A stretch of DNA of 64,000 nucleotides from Mycobacterium rhizamassiliense (lineage in GTDB: Bacteria; Actinomycetota; Actinomycetes; Mycobacteriales; Mycobacteriaceae), in NCBI RefSeq assembly GCF_900157375.1, contig NZ_LT721901.1, forward strand, positions 4,731,685 through 4,795,684, in the 5' to 3' direction. How positions within the stretch are numbered: position 1 is the stretch's first letter; each line of letters opens with the position of its first letter. The translations under genes were made by a program, and so were the position numbers. The notes under the pieces were generated by a model that was given only the letters and a program-made list of their open reading frames with translations, had not been told where the DNA came from and ran no database searches. Positions 32,786 to 42,951 of the stretch are shown here, piece by piece.

Positions 32786-35700
32786 CTACTTACGCAATTC
32801 GGTCGCGGCCACCTGGACGAACACGCCGGTGTCCTCGGCCATCAGCAGGCCTCGACCACGAGGCAGCGGGCCACCCTTCATCTTGCCGCGGATGAAGCCC
32901 TCGTCGGGATCGGCGTCCATCACCAGCAGCGGCGAGTTCGCCTGAGCCAGCGCCCGCAGGATCGGGTCGCTGCCCGCCGAGGACCAGCCACCGAACGATC
33001 GGGTGACGACGACGTGCAGGCCGACGTCGGCGGCCCGGGTCACCCACGGCGCAACCTGGTGCAGCGGCGAATCGAAGCCAGGCGGCAGCTGCTGGATGTC
33101 GTCGACGATCAGGAAGATCTCCGGACCGCTCCACCACGACCGCGACAGCAACTCCTCCGCGGACAGGCCGGGCGGCGGTTGGCGGCCGGCCAGGACCGCT
33201 GCGAGCTCGCCCACCAGAGCCTGCACACCGTCGAGGTTGTAGGCGAACTTCTCCACATACTCGGTGCCCAGCGTGGTCAGCAGCTGACGGCGCGGGTCGA
33301 CCAGCCAGACCTGTGCCGAGGGCTGCCCCTCGGGTGGCGTCGGCGCGGTGCTCGATCCCGGCGCGTACAGCCGCCCGATCTCGGCCATGATGGTGGCCAC
33401 GGTCGTCGTCTTCCCGCATTCGCGTCGACCGGTCACCATCAGGTGCGCGTTCTCGGCGAAGTTCAGGTAGACCGGCGCCAGGTCCAATTCGGAGATGGCC
33501 CAAGCGATTCCGCCGGCACCAACACCCTGGCGGGTGTCGCGGGAGGCCAGCTCGCGGACCTGCTCCACCCCGAACTTCGCCGGCAGACGGCGCACCGGCG
33601 GCGCCTGGCCGCTGGTGAGGCGGCTGACCGCGGCGACCACCGTATCGGACTCGAAGATCTTGGCGGGCGTGCTGGCCAGTGCCGGGCGGCCCACCAGCGT
33701 GTGCAGGCCCGCCTGTGGGTCGCTGTCGAGGCGGACGTAGTTGACCGCGACCATGCCGCGGCCGGGCTTGACCGGAACCTCCTTGGCGAACCGCGAGCGG
33801 ACCAGCTTGGCGTCTTCGACCGCCGCCAGCCGCAGCTCGATGCGCGAGCCGAAGCCGCTACGCACCGGCGGACGCAGTTCCGATTCGCGGTCCGCGGTGA
33901 CGATCACGTGCACACCGAACGAGGGACCCTGGTTGATGATCAGGTTCACCTGCTCGATCAATACCTCGTTTTCCTCGGCCAGCGCCCGGTAGTTGTCGAT
34001 CACCAGGTAGACGTCGCCGAACCCGTCGTTGGGCACCGGGCCGGCCTCACCCTCGAACTTGCGGCGCCGGAACACCTCCATCGACGCGATCCCGTATTCG
34101 AGGAACGTCCGCTTGCGGTCGCGCACCAGCGCCAGCAATTCGGCGACCGTGCGTCGCACGCCGTACGGGTCTGTCGGGCCGGCGACTTCACCCACATGCG
34201 GCAGGCGCGCGATCGTGGTCAGCGCCGTTCCGCTGTAGGCGATGCAGTAGAACTGCACCTGCTCGGGCGTGTGGGTCAACGCGGCCGAACAGATCAGCGT
34301 CTGCAGCGCCGTCGTCTTGCCCGAGCCACCGGCGCCCAGGATCAGCACGTTGGCACCGGGTCCCGTGGTGTCCACCGTCCACGGCGGCTGGTCGTGCTTG
34401 AACGGGCGGTCGATGATCCCGAGCGGGAACACCAGGTCCCTGGCGTGGCCGTAGTCCTCCTGCCACGGGTGGCCCAGGAACCGGTCGACCAACTCGTCGA
34501 TGGCGACTGGGACGGTTAGCGGCGGTTGCCACAACCGGTACGGCTCGAAATCGATCTTGCGCAGCTGATCGATGATCACCGTGCCGACCTTCGGCGTCCT
34601 GACCGCCTCGTCCTCCTCTTCCTCCGGCTCGGCCTCGAGTGACTCGCCGTTGCCGAGCAGCGATTCGGGTCCTACGTCCGGTCCCCCGACGGTGACCTCG
34701 AGCGGGGTGAACGAGTTCGTAAACAGCTGGGGCCGAATGTAATCAATGCTGTGCACCAACACCGGCGCCTCTTCGCCGTCGATGGTGATACCGCGGTAGT
34801 AGTCCCGCCACAGGAACTCCGCCTGGAAGCGAATGATGTCCTCGAGGCTCTTACGGAAGTAACCCAGACCGGCCTGAGCGGGCAGGTTCACCGCGTTGGG
34901 CACCCCGGCCGCCTGCGCGGCGCCGGCGGTGCGCGCCTTGAGTACCAGGCGATAACCCATGTTCTCCATGAGCTTTTCGGCGCGGCTCTCGATCGTCTGC
35001 GAGGCCATCATCAGGTGGATCCAGTACGCACGGCCCTGGCGACCGATCGAGTCGAGGACGTCGACCGCCGTGGGCATGATGCGGAACCACTCGTAGAACT
35101 CGTCGATGACGACCACGAGCATCGGCAGCGGCGGCATGTCCTGGCCGCGGGCGCGCATCCTGGTACGCACCGAGTTGTATTCCTTGGCGTCGTCCACACC
35201 GGCGTTGTCGCACACCGCTTTACGGCGGGCGATCTCGCCCCACAGCGCGTCCAGGAAGCGCTCCATGAGCGCCTGGTCCTCTTCGAGGTCGGTGATGATC
35301 CGCGATACGTGCGGCACACCGGCGAACGGCTTGACGGCAGACCCACCCTTGAGGTCGGCCAGGACGAACTGCAACTCCTCGGGCGGGTGGCCCAGCATCA
35401 GCGACTCGATCACGGTTCGCACCAGCGTCGACTTACCCGAACCGGTGGTACCCGACATGACGCCGTGCGGCCCGTCGCCGCCTTCGTCGAGCGATTTCAT
35501 GTCCAAGAACAGCAGCTCGCCGTTGTCGGAGCGGTTGCCGAACGGTACCCGCAGCCGCGACCGGCCCATGGAGTCCGTACGGCTGCCCCACAACGAGTGG
35601 AAGTCGATGCGCGAGGGATCGTCAACGCCGTAGTAGGACAAGATGTCTCGGGCGCCGATGTGGGTCACCCGCTGGCCGATCTCCTCGTAGGCCTCGGCGA

Positions 35701-36946
35701 GCCGCCAGCGTGCCAGCTTCTGCCCGAACTCCTCGGCCTCGAGGCGGCTCACGTGGTCGGTGAGCGCGAAGAACCACGGCTTGTCGTCGATCACCATCCA
35801 GGTGTCGCGGTCGCGGGGCAGCGCCTCGATCACGCCCTTGTTGTCGAAGCGCAGCGTCCGCTCCGGAACGGATGTCCACATCCGCGAGCCGGTCAGGTCG
35901 AAGAACGTCACACCGTCGACGCCCTCGGAGCTGATCACGTACTCCCATTGGGGATCGACCACGTCGACGATGATGACGTGGTGCGGCGTCGGGGTCTGTG
36001 CCGACGAGCTGGCGTGCCGGGGCGTGAATGATCCACGGCCGGCGAACAATTCGGATTGCTCCGCGGCGAATTCGCGCACCGAGCTGTACACCATGCGGGC
36101 GTTGCCCGCCGCGTCGTAGCGCCGGGGGTCGCCGAAGTGCGGAATCCACTTCACCCATTCCCACTCGTCCAGGTCCGAACTGACCACGACCATCTGCACG
36201 TGGTCGGGGCCGTGGGAGAAGGCCAGCTGGGTGATGATCGCCCGCATCAGCGACAGCGCCTGCTCGCGCTCGCCGATCAGCGCATACCAGGGCTCGACGA
36301 GCAGCGAAATCATCTTGGGCAGGTTGTAGACGACGCTCTGGTAGCGACCGAATTCCTGAAGCGCCTTACCGGTAACGGGCTCCAGCTCGATATCGGTCGG
36401 CATGTTCTGCGGCTCGCCCCAGGTCACCTCGGGACGCGTCATGCCGACGCCGACCCGGACGATGCCGAAGTTGAGGTCCTTGCCGTCGGGCTTGCGTTCC
36501 CACATCCGCGGCGAACCCACCGCGGCGGACAGCGTGTCGGGCGCCGGGTGGAACCACCGGTAGTTGGCGTCCATGCTGTCGGCCGACTCGTGCGCGGTGT
36601 CGCGCAGCATGTCGAGCATCAGCATGAACTGGGCGCGCATCGAGTCGAGTTTGGGGCGGCTCATCTGCTGCTGGCCGCCGAACCGGCCGCCGAACATCAT
36701 CATCGCGACACCACCGATCATGAAGATCGGGAAAATCGAGCCGGCGCCGCCGAAGACGTGCGAACCGCTGGCGAAGGTCATCGCGACCATGCCGATCAGC
36801 AGGCCGACCACCAGGACGCCGACGACGACCATCCACCAGGGCTTGCCCTCTGGTGGCGGAATGCTCAGTGGCGTTGGGAGGACGATATTTTCCGGCTTGA
36901 TGACCGGCGGCTTCTCCGCTGTCGGCCGGGCAAATCCACGTTTCAC
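32786..36946 (-). CDS. eccC5: ESX-5 FtsK/SpoIIIE-type ATPase EccC5 (single fused polypeptide)
   Basis: A 1386-residue motor ATPase of ESX-5. Two membrane helices lie near residues 37-90, then the DUF domain and three ATPase modules with P-loops GTTGSGKST, GAGGSGKTT and a third, degenerate-looking GRRECGKTT. Module 1 has the Walker B VVVIDEF. EccC recognises substrate export signals and drives secretion. Start chosen at GTG 36946, which overlaps the eccB5 stop (GTGA) and begins VKRGFARPTAEKPP as in Rv1783; the frame is open 70 codons upstream inside eccB5 without similarity. Confidence 0.95.
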   Translation of the reverse strand: MKRGFARPTAEKPPVIKPENIVLPTPLSIPPPEGKPWWMVVVGVLVVGLLIGMVAMTFASGSHVFGGAGSIFPIFMIGGVAMMMFGGRFGGQQQMSRPKLDSMRAQFMLMLDMLRDTAHESADSMDANYRWFHPAPDTLSAAVGSPRMWERKPDGKDLNFGIVRVGVGMTRPEVTWGEPQNMPTDIELEPVTGKALQEFGRYQSVVYNLPKMISLLVEPWYALIGEREQALSLMRAIITQLAFSHGPDHVQMVVVSSDLDEWEWVKWIPHFGDPRRYDAAGNARMVYSSVREFAAEQSELFAGRGSFTPRHASSSAQTPTPHHVIIVDVVDPQWEYVISSEGVDGVTFFDLTGSRMWTSVPERTLRFDNKGVIEALPRDRDTWMVIDDKPWFFALTDHVSRLEAEEFGQKLARWRLAEAYEEIGQRVTHIGARDILSYYGVDDPSRIDFHSLWGSRTDSMGRSRLRVPFGNRSDNGELLFLDMKSLDEGGDGPHGVMSGTTGSGKSTLVRTVIESLMLGHPPEELQFVLADLKGGSAVKPFAGVPHVSRIITDLEEDQALMERFLDALWGEIARRKAVCDNAGVDDAKEYNSVRTRMRARGQDMPPLPMLVVVIDEFYEWFRIMPTAVDVLDSIGRQGRAYWIHLMMASQTIESRAEKLMENMGYRLVLKARTAGAAQAAGVPNAVNLPAQAGLGYFRKSLEDIIRFQAEFLWRDYYRGITIDGEEAPVLVHSIDYIRPQLFTNSFTPLEVTVGGPDVGPESLLGNGESLEAEPEEEEDEAVRTPKVGTVIIDQLRKIDFEPYRLWQPPLTVPVAIDELVDRFLGHPWQEDYGHARDLVFPLGIIDRPFKHDQPPWTVDTTGPGANVLILGAGGSGKTTALQTLICSAALTHTPEQVQFYCIAYSGTALTTIARLPHVGEVAGPTDPYGVRRTVAELLALVRDRKRTFLEYGIASMEVFRRRKFEGEAGPVPNDGFGDVYLVIDNYRALAEENEVLIEQVNLIINQGPSFGVHVIVTADRESELRPPVRSGFGSRIELRLAAVEDAKLVRSRFAKEVPVKPGRGMVAVNYVRLDSDPQAGLHTLVGRPALASTPAKIFESDTVVAAVSRLTSGQAPPVRRLPAKFGVEQVRELASRDTRQGVGAGGIAWAISELDLAPVYLNFAENAHLMVTGRRECGKTTTVATIMAEIGRLYAPGSSTAPTPPEGQPSAQVWLVDPRRQLLTTLGTEYVEKFAYNLDGVQALVGELAAVLAGRQPPPGLSAEELLSRSWWSGPEIFLIVDDIQQLPPGFDSPLHQVAPWVTRAADVGLHVVVTRSFGGWSSAGSDPILRALAQANSPLLVMDADPDEGFIRGKMKGGPLPRGRGLLMAEDTGVFVQVAATELRK

Positions 36947-38460
36947 TTCGGTACCACCAACTCTGCAGGGGACATATCCATCGGGAGGGTGTCGTGCTCC
37001 ACCAGCGCGTCCGCGCGCGACAGCGTCGGGCCTTGCGGGAGCAGGCGTAGCGCCACCCACGGCGCCAGGCTGGCTTGTGTTTGCAGGCCCAGGGCCTCGC
37101 GCACCTCGCGGGTGTCGTCCACGCCGAAGCGCGCACCCGCATCCGTTAGCCACCATAGTGATTCGGTTGTTTTGGCGCCGGGATCGTTGCCGGTCACGGC
37201 CACGAAATTGGCGAAGTCGGGCCCGAAGTAAACCTGGTCGGCCATCCGGCCGGTGGTGTCGGCCTTGACCAGCGACACCACCTTGCCCATGTTGTTCTGC
37301 GCGACGGGAATCGTTGGGCCGGAGATGATTTCGACGCGGGCCCGGCTCTCACCGGCGGTCTTCTGCCACCACCAGCAGGTCGCCGGGTTGTCCCGCATGT
37401 CCATGACGTTCAACGGGTTGTCCGGGTACGACGAGAGGTCGAGCTTGTTGACCACCGGCATCTTCGCGAGCGCCGACGGTTCCACGGTGACCGGCCTGGT
37501 GTTGTTGGGGCCGCCGGCGTTCTGCATGATCTGGGCGACCAGGGGCGGCAGCGTCTGCACGCCATCCGCCAACACCAGCGAATACTGTTGTGGCCCACTG
37601 ATTTGCGGCGTGACGATGATCGTGCCGATCGGTCCCGGCGCACCTGGGAACGTCGCCGGGGCGCCCGAGTTCGGCGCTTCGGGCACGGTCAGTTCCGGTC
37701 CGACCGGCAGCGAGTCGAACAGCGCGCGGCTCATCGGCTTGGCCAGGCTGACCTGTTCCGGCGTCAAGCCGAGTGGCAACAGCACCGAGCGGTTCGCGGC
37801 GTCGATACGCGAGCGGCGGCCCTGCCGGATGACCCAGGTGTCGCCGGAGTAGCTCAGCACCACGGCGTCCGATCCGTTCAGCACCCGCCGGTGGCCACCG
37901 AGATCCGGGGTGCCATCGATGACCGTCACCGTCACCCCGGACGGCGTCCCGGTCCCGGTCGAGCCGACGGAGTCGCACACCAGCCACGAGGACGCGGCCG
38001 GCGTCGCGGACTTGAAGTTCGACGGCGCACCGGGGATCCCCACCATCGGCCCGCGGGGCAGGCTGGCGATCTGGGCCGACCGAACCAGGTGCGGGTTGTC
38101 CGGGCGCCCGGTGATCAGCCGCGCGGACGCCAAATTCAGGGCGGGGTACAGCTTGTCGCCGACGCGGACGTAGAGCGCTCCGGAGTCGCGGTCGGCGATG
38201 ATCGGCGATTCGTTGATTTGACCCGACGGGCTGATGAACGAGTACAGCAGCGCGCCCAGGCAGATCACGACCGCGGCGGAGACCGACGCCACGATGGCCA
38301 GCGTCTGACGGCGGCCGGGCTCGACCTCCATGCGGACTCGCCACCGGGTCAGCGCCATCGACGTTCGCCGGGCCAGGAACTGATAACCGGTCACCTGCGT
38401 GCGCGTAGACAGCCCGAGGCCGTACCCCGTACCGCGCTGCCCGCGACTTTCTTCCGCCAC
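36943..38460 (-). CDS. eccB5: ESX-5 membrane component EccB5
   Basis: A 505-residue protein: a short cytosolic N-terminus (TRTQVTGYQFLARR), a single membrane helix (about residues 52-75) and a large periplasmic domain with a conserved Cys pair (SSWLVCDSVG ... ATCWWWQK). EccB forms the periplasmic part of the type VII complex. The start is GTG with GGTGG a few bases upstream. First gene of the ESX-5 minus-strand set, directly coupled to eccC5. Length matches Rv1782. Confidence 0.95.
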   Translation of the reverse strand: MAEESRGQRGTGYGLGLSTRTQVTGYQFLARRTSMALTRWRVRMEVEPGRRQTLAIVASVSAAVVICLGALLYSFISPSGQINESPIIADRDSGALYVRVGDKLYPALNLASARLITGRPDNPHLVRSAQIASLPRGPMVGIPGAPSNFKSATPAASSWLVCDSVGSTGTGTPSGVTVTVIDGTPDLGGHRRVLNGSDAVVLSYSGDTWVIRQGRRSRIDAANRSVLLPLGLTPEQVSLAKPMSRALFDSLPVGPELTVPEAPNSGAPATFPGAPGPIGTIIVTPQISGPQQYSLVLADGVQTLPPLVAQIMQNAGGPNNTRPVTVEPSALAKMPVVNKLDLSSYPDNPLNVMDMRDNPATCWWWQKTAGESRARVEIISGPTIPVAQNNMGKVVSLVKADTTGRMADQVYFGPDFANFVAVTGNDPGAKTTESLWWLTDAGARFGVDDTREVREALGLQTQASLAPWVALRLLPQGPTLSRADALVEHDTLPMDMSPAELVVPK

Positions 38461-38763
38461 TTAATCCACCATCCGGTCTGTTAAAACGCCTGGATACAGC
38501 CCAGCGCGCAAGTCACATCGATAACCGTAAGGCAGCCGCAATGACCTCGCCATGCGGTGCATCGAATACGGCCACCCCCGCGTATCGCTATAGGAATGGT
38601 AACGGTGCGGGGCGCTCTCGTCCTGTCGAACGCAGGCATCCCACTCGCTTCGCTGAGCTGCTAAAAGGATGCCGCCCAGGACCACTCGCGGGTAAAACGG
38701 GGCGGTGGCCCGTCCGCCGGCCCGGCTCGCGGGAGGGCGGGTGGTGGCAGCAAGATGGGCGGC
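38461..38763. other. Divergent intergenic region eccB5 / malQ
   Basis: 303 bases that must hold the promoters of eccB5 (minus) and malQ (plus). A TATAG sequence near 38587-38592 is a candidate -10 element but I see no good -35 with it. No gene. Confidence 0.4.
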
Positions 38764-40917
38764 ATGACTGAGCTCGCGCCGTCACTGGTCGAACTTGCCT
38801 CCCGGTTCGGCATCGCCACCCGGTATGAGGACTGGACCGGCCGGCAGGTGCCGGTCGCCGAGTCGACGCTGGTGGCGGTGCTCGGGGCGCTTGGCGTCGC
38901 GGCGAGCACCGAGCAGGAGCGCAACGTGGCGCTGACCGCTCGGCTGCGGGCGCATTGGGCGCGCCAGCTGCCGGCGACCATCGTCGGGCGCACCGGTGAA
39001 CCCACGCGGTTCTGGGTGCATGTGACCCACGGCTCGCCCGCCGAGATTCGGCTGCAGCTCGAGGACGGCACGGTGCGCGGCGGAGTGCAGCAGGTCGACA
39101 ACTTGACCCCGCCGTTCGAGCTGGACGGGCGGTGGATCGGCGAGGCCAGCTTCGTCCTGCCTGCCGATCTGCCGCTGGGCTACCACCGCGTGCAGCTGCG
39201 GTCCGGCGATTCGGAGACCAGCACCGCGCTCATCATCACCCCGGACTGGCTGGGGCTGCCCGAGCAGCTCGGCGCCCGCCGCGCCTGGGGGCTGGCCGCG
39301 CAGCTCTACAGCGTGCGATCCCGCCAATCGTGGGGCGTCGGCGACCTCACCGACCTGACCGACCTGGCGGTGTGGTCGGCGTCCCGCCATGGCGCCGACT
39401 ATGTGCTGGTCAACCCGCTGCATGCGGCGGGATTTTCCGGGCCGACGGCCCATATGGAGCCGTCGCCGTACCTGCCGACGTCGCGGCGCTTCTTCAATCC
39501 GATTTACCTTCGCGTCGAGGCGATCCCCGAGTTCGCCGGGTTGGTCAAGCGCGGGCGGCTGCGACGGCTGCGGTCGGATGTGCAGCATCGCGCCGGCCAG
39601 CTCGACGCCATCGACCGGGACAGCGCCTGGGCCGCCAAGCGCGAGTCGCTCGAGCTCGTCTACGAGGTGCCCCGGTCGGCGGGCCGCGAGTTGGCCTACG
39701 CCGCCTTCCTGAACCGCGAGGGCAGCGCGCTGGACGACTTCGCGACCTGGTGCACGCTGGCCGAGGAGTACGGCGGCGACTGGCACCGCTGGCCGAAGAC
39801 GCTGCAGCACCCCGGGGCCTCCGGCGTCGCGAAGTTCGTCAAGAAGCATCAGGCGACGGTCGACTTCCACCGGTGGATGCAGTGGCAGCTCGATGAACAA
39901 CTTGCGGCGGCCCAGTCGCAGGCCGTCCGGGCCGGCATGTCGCTGGGCGTCATGCATGACCTGGCCGTCGGGGTGCATCCGAATGGGGCCGACGCGTGGG
40001 CCCTGCAGGATGTGCTGGCGCTGGGGGTCACCGCGGGCGCGCCGCCCGACGAGTTCAATCAGCTCGGCCAGGACTGGTCGCAGCCGCCCTGGCGGCCCGA
40101 TCGGCTGGATGAAGAGGAATATCGCCCCTTCCGCGCGCTGATCCGGGCCGTGCTGCGCCATGCCGGCGGTGTCCGCATCGACCACATCATCGGGTTGTTC
40201 CGGCTGTGGTGGATCCCCGAGGGCGCGCCACCGACGCAGGGCACCTACGTGCGCTACGACCACGAGGCGATGATCGGGATCGTCGCGCTGGAGGCGCATC
40301 GTGCTGGTGCGCTGGTGGTCGGTGAGGACTTGGGCACCGTCGAGCCATGGGTGCGCGATTACCTCTTATTACGCGGTCTGCTGGGCACCTCGATTCTTTG
40401 GTTCGAGCTGGACCGGGATTCCAGCGGCGGCCCGCTGCCTGCGGAGCGTTGGCGCGAGTACTGCCTGTCGTCGGTCACCACACACGACCTGCCGCCGACG
40501 GCCGGTTACCTGGCCGGCGATCACGTGCGGCTGCGCGAGTCGCTGGGTCTGCTGACCCGACCGGTCGCCGAAGAGCTGGAGTCCGACCGGACCGAACTGG
40601 CGGCCTGGATGGCCGAGCTGCGCCGGGTCGGGCTGCTGGCGGACGGCGAAGACGACCCCGAGCAGGTCGTGCTGGCCCTCTATCGGTACCTGGGCCGGAC
40701 ACCGTCGAGGCTGTTGGGGGTGGCGCTGGTCGACGCGGTCGGCGATCGCCGCACCCAGAATCAGCCCGGCACCACCGACGAATATCCCAATTGGCGGGTT
40801 CCGCTGACCGGGCCCGACGGCCGGCCGGTCATGCTTGAGGACGTGTTCACCGACCGTCGGGCCGCGACGCTTGCCGAGGCGGTACGCAACGCGCTGGCCC
40901 CGCCGGGCGAGGCGTGA
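38764..40917 (+). CDS. malQ: 4-alpha-glucanotransferase (amylomaltase, GH77)
   Basis: A 717-residue GH77 enzyme that moves maltodextrin segments between alpha-1,4-glucans in glycogen and maltodextrin metabolism in the cytosol. Catalytic region signs: RIDHIIGLFR (nucleophile Asp), VGEDLGTV (acid/base Glu) and TTHDLPPTAGY. An N-terminal all-beta extension of about 150 residues is usual in actinobacterial MalQ. The ATG at 38764 (MTELAPSLVELA) is preferred to one three codons upstream. It is divergent from eccB5, as Rv1781c. Confidence 0.94.
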   Translation: MTELAPSLVELASRFGIATRYEDWTGRQVPVAESTLVAVLGALGVAASTEQERNVALTARLRAHWARQLPATIVGRTGEPTRFWVHVTHGSPAEIRLQLEDGTVRGGVQQVDNLTPPFELDGRWIGEASFVLPADLPLGYHRVQLRSGDSETSTALIITPDWLGLPEQLGARRAWGLAAQLYSVRSRQSWGVGDLTDLTDLAVWSASRHGADYVLVNPLHAAGFSGPTAHMEPSPYLPTSRRFFNPIYLRVEAIPEFAGLVKRGRLRRLRSDVQHRAGQLDAIDRDSAWAAKRESLELVYEVPRSAGRELAYAAFLNREGSALDDFATWCTLAEEYGGDWHRWPKTLQHPGASGVAKFVKKHQATVDFHRWMQWQLDEQLAAAQSQAVRAGMSLGVMHDLAVGVHPNGADAWALQDVLALGVTAGAPPDEFNQLGQDWSQPPWRPDRLDEEEYRPFRALIRAVLRHAGGVRIDHIIGLFRLWWIPEGAPPTQGTYVRYDHEAMIGIVALEAHRAGALVVGEDLGTVEPWVRDYLLLRGLLGTSILWFELDRDSSGGPLPAERWREYCLSSVTTHDLPPTAGYLAGDHVRLRESLGLLTRPVAEELESDRTELAAWMAELRRVGLLADGEDDPEQVVLALYRYLGRTPSRLLGVALVDAVGDRRTQNQPGTTDEYPNWRVPLTGPDGRPVMLEDVFTDRRAATLAEAVRNALAPPGEA

Positions 40918-41393
40918 CGCCGATGAGCCTGACGGCCGATGAGCGGGCGGCGCTGCGCGATCTGGTGCATCGCTACGCCGCCGGCGTCGACGACCGTCAA
41001 TTCGATTGTGTCGTCGAGCTTTTCACTGCCGGCGCCGTCCTCGAGCTGCCCGATCCGCCGGGGGCGCTGGAGCCGATCCATGCCCATCGGGGCCGGGAGG
41101 CGATTGCCGGTGCGGTCGCGGCCGTCGCGGCGGTGGCGCGGACCGAACACGCGATCATCGGCGAGTTGTACGACGACGGCACGGCGGCCGGCACCGCCCG
41201 CGGACGCATCGCGTGCGTCGCGCATCACTGGACGCAGCGTGCGGACGAGGTGGTCGATGTAGCGTGGCATCTGCGCTACGACGACGAATACGAGCTGACG
41301 GATGTGGGTTGGCGAATCAGCCGGCGCGCATTGACGATCAACGCCATCGAGACCCGGCCGGTGCGCCGATTACGGCCCTGGGATCCGTCCTAA
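40914..41393 (+). CDS. SnoaL-like / NTF2-fold protein
   Basis: A 159-residue (from GTG) or 156-residue (from ATG 40923) protein of the NTF2-like superfamily: LRDLVHRYAAGVDDRQFD, FTAGAVLELPDP, GREAIAG and a C-terminal sheet ending WRISRRALTINAIETRPV. Such proteins are small isomerases, hydratases or dehydratases or non-catalytic ligand binders; the residues do not settle which. The GTG overlaps the malQ stop (GTGA), so it is co-transcribed with malQ. Confidence 0.75.
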   Translation: MTPMSLTADERAALRDLVHRYAAGVDDRQFDCVVELFTAGAVLELPDPPGALEPIHAHRGREAIAGAVAAVAAVARTEHAIIGELYDDGTAAGTARGRIACVAHHWTQRADEVVDVAWHLRYDDEYELTDVGWRISRRALTINAIETRPVRRLRPWDPS

Positions 41394-41532
41394 CGGCACC
41401 GGTCCGACGGTCCACGCGTGCGCCGCTCGCTCTCGAGTCGAACTCGTTTGCCCAAACGGCTTATCGGGTAGCTCCTGAAGAAGGCGTCAGGGCCAGCTGG
41501 CTGAGTCGAGAGGGACGGCGGAGGACAAGCTC

Positions 41533-41823
41533 ATGAGGCACGAGTCACGCGACGACGTCGGTCGTGACCGGACTACTCGACGCGACGCGGACGGATCGGC
41601 GCGGAGGCCGCGCTGGACGCCAGGGCACATCGTGGTCGGCATCGGCGTGCTGGCACTTGTCGTCTGCATAACGAACTTCGCGCTCGGGGAGGTCACCGCC
41701 GGCATCGCGGCGGCGATCGTCGCGCTGATGGCATTCGGCGCGGGACTCGACTGGATTGGCATGGACCGCAGGCGAGTTCGCCAAGCCGAGCGCGAGTGGT
41801 TTACCAGCCACCCGGCACGCTGA
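41533..41823 (+). CDS. Small two-helix membrane protein
   Basis: A 96-residue protein. The first 30 residues are Arg/Asp-rich and cytosolic; two hydrophobic helices (about residues 33-51 and 55-75) follow, then a basic tail (MDRRRVRQAERE). GGAGGACAAG is a good ribosome site. No enzymatic motif. Conserved-hypothetical type; it converges with an SRPBCC gene. Confidence 0.65.
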   Translation: MRHESRDDVGRDRTTRRDADGSARRPRWTPGHIVVGIGVLALVVCITNFALGEVTAGIAAAIVALMAFGAGLDWIGMDRRRVRQAEREWFTSHPAR

Positions 41824-41830
41824 GTAGCGC

Positions 41831-42259
41831 TTAGCTGAGTGCGGCCAGGTTGTTGACCGACTTGCGCACGTCGGACTGCAAGACCCTGGCGACGACCGAT
41901 CCGATGGGGCCGCTGAGTACGCCGCCCTTGAGGTCGGCGGTGAGATCAAACTTCGATCCGGGATGGTTGTCGGCGACGTCCATCGCGACGGTGATCCGGA
42001 TGCCGCCGCGCCCGCGACCTTGCAGCTCAATCGAATTCGGCTCGTCGTAGCGGGTCACCGTCCAGTGCACGATGTTGCGAAAACCCTTGACCTTCACGCA
42101 CGAGGCGACTTTGGAGCCTTCCTCGATCGTCGACGGCACGGTCCCGCGCCATCCCCCGAAAATCGTCATCCACTCGTCGAACCGGCCCAGATCGGAGGCC
42201 AGCTTCCAGGCAGCCTCGGGATCCATTTTCGATGTCGTCGAAACATTCACTTGCGCCAA
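41831..42259 (-). CDS. SRPBCC-fold protein (Rv0910-like)
   Basis: A 142-residue START-like (SRPBCC) protein: DPEAAWKLASDLGRFDEWM at the N-terminus, GWRGTVP, FRNIVHWTVTRYDEP and a long C-terminal helix GPIGSVVARVLQSDVRKSV. It resembles Rv0910, which has been described as a toxin-like SRPBCC protein with antitoxin Rv0909. No antitoxin gene lies next to this one, so a toxin role is not supported here. The start is a TTG with GAGGAGAG 8 bases upstream; no ATG or GTG fits. Confidence 0.7.
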   Translation of the reverse strand: MAQVNVSTTSKMDPEAAWKLASDLGRFDEWMTIFGGWRGTVPSTIEEGSKVASCVKVKGFRNIVHWTVTRYDEPNSIELQGRGRGGIRITVAMDVADNHPGSKFDLTADLKGGVLSGPIGSVVARVLQSDVRKSVNNLAALS

Positions 42260-42393
42260 AACCGGTCTCTCCTCGTGAGATGGTGACCAAAATGCGGCCG
42301 TCAACATGGCGCTGTAGCCCCATGCTGGAGTGGCATACCCGGGTGCAGTGCACCGATAAACGCGCGCGTCCGAGTCGTATGGTCCCTCGGCCG

Positions 42394-42951
42394 TCAGGGC
42401 CAGGCCTCGTTCAACCGCTCGGCGACGTCGATGATCTGCGCGGCCTGCGACTGCGGCGCGTCGATTTCGTCCGCGACGTACTGGGCGATGAATCGCCTGA
42501 TCTCGCCGTCGACCCCCGCCAGAATCCGCAGCACCTCGCCGCGGAACGACTTGGACGACACGTTGACGGTGATATCCGAGGGGCGCGGTTTTGCGACGTC
42601 GACGATCAGCAGCAGCGGCTCGGCGGCGCGCGCCGTGGCGCGCAAGGAGATGTCCCCCGACACCACGAAGCGCTGCTTGTCGAGGCGCAGGTCGAGCAGC
42701 AGGTCGATCGACAGGGGGATGTGGATGACGAACGTGATGCTGTCACCGAGGCGCCGCGTCACCCTGGGATCCTGGATCTTGACGTTCGCGCTGACCTTGG
42801 CAATTCCACCCGGGCCCTGGGCGATCGGCTCCATGGCGAACTCGTTGCCGGCGATGTCGGCGAATGCTGCGGCGACCCGCTCCGGGGTCACGGCGATCTC
42901 GAAGAATCTACGGCCGAAGTCCTCGTAGGTGACGTACTCGTGGTTTTGCAT
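42394..42951 (-). CDS. DUF2505-type conserved mycobacterial protein (Rv1780-like)
   Basis: A 185-residue protein beginning MQNHEYVTYEDFGRRFFE. The core has alternating beta strands and a C-terminal helix (LRILAGVDGEIRRFIAQYV), compatible with a ligand-binding SRPBCC-like fold; no catalytic motif. No signal or membrane segment. By order (next to malQ and the DUF4407-type gene) it is the Rv1780 homologue. Function unknown. Confidence 0.7.
   Translation of the reverse strand: MQNHEYVTYEDFGRRFFEIAVTPERVAAAFADIAGNEFAMEPIAQGPGGIAKVSANVKIQDPRVTRRLGDSITFVIHIPLSIDLLLDLRLDKQRFVVSGDISLRATARAAEPLLLIVDVAKPRPSDITVNVSSKSFRGEVLRILAGVDGEIRRFIAQYVADEIDAPQSQAAQIIDVAERLNEAWP

Noticed and set aside
33014..36031. 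Two open frames over 420 codons on the plus strand opposite eccC5
   Set aside because: Antisense to a strongly supported ATPase gene; composition is that of a shadow frame.
36947..37156. Seventy-codon N-terminal extension of eccC5
   Set aside because: It lies within eccB5 and has no EccC similarity; the GTGA overlap start is better.
41831..42259. Toxin-antitoxin module with the Rv0910-like gene
   Set aside because: No Rv0909-like antitoxin gene lies beside it; the neighbours are a membrane protein and a hypothetical gene.
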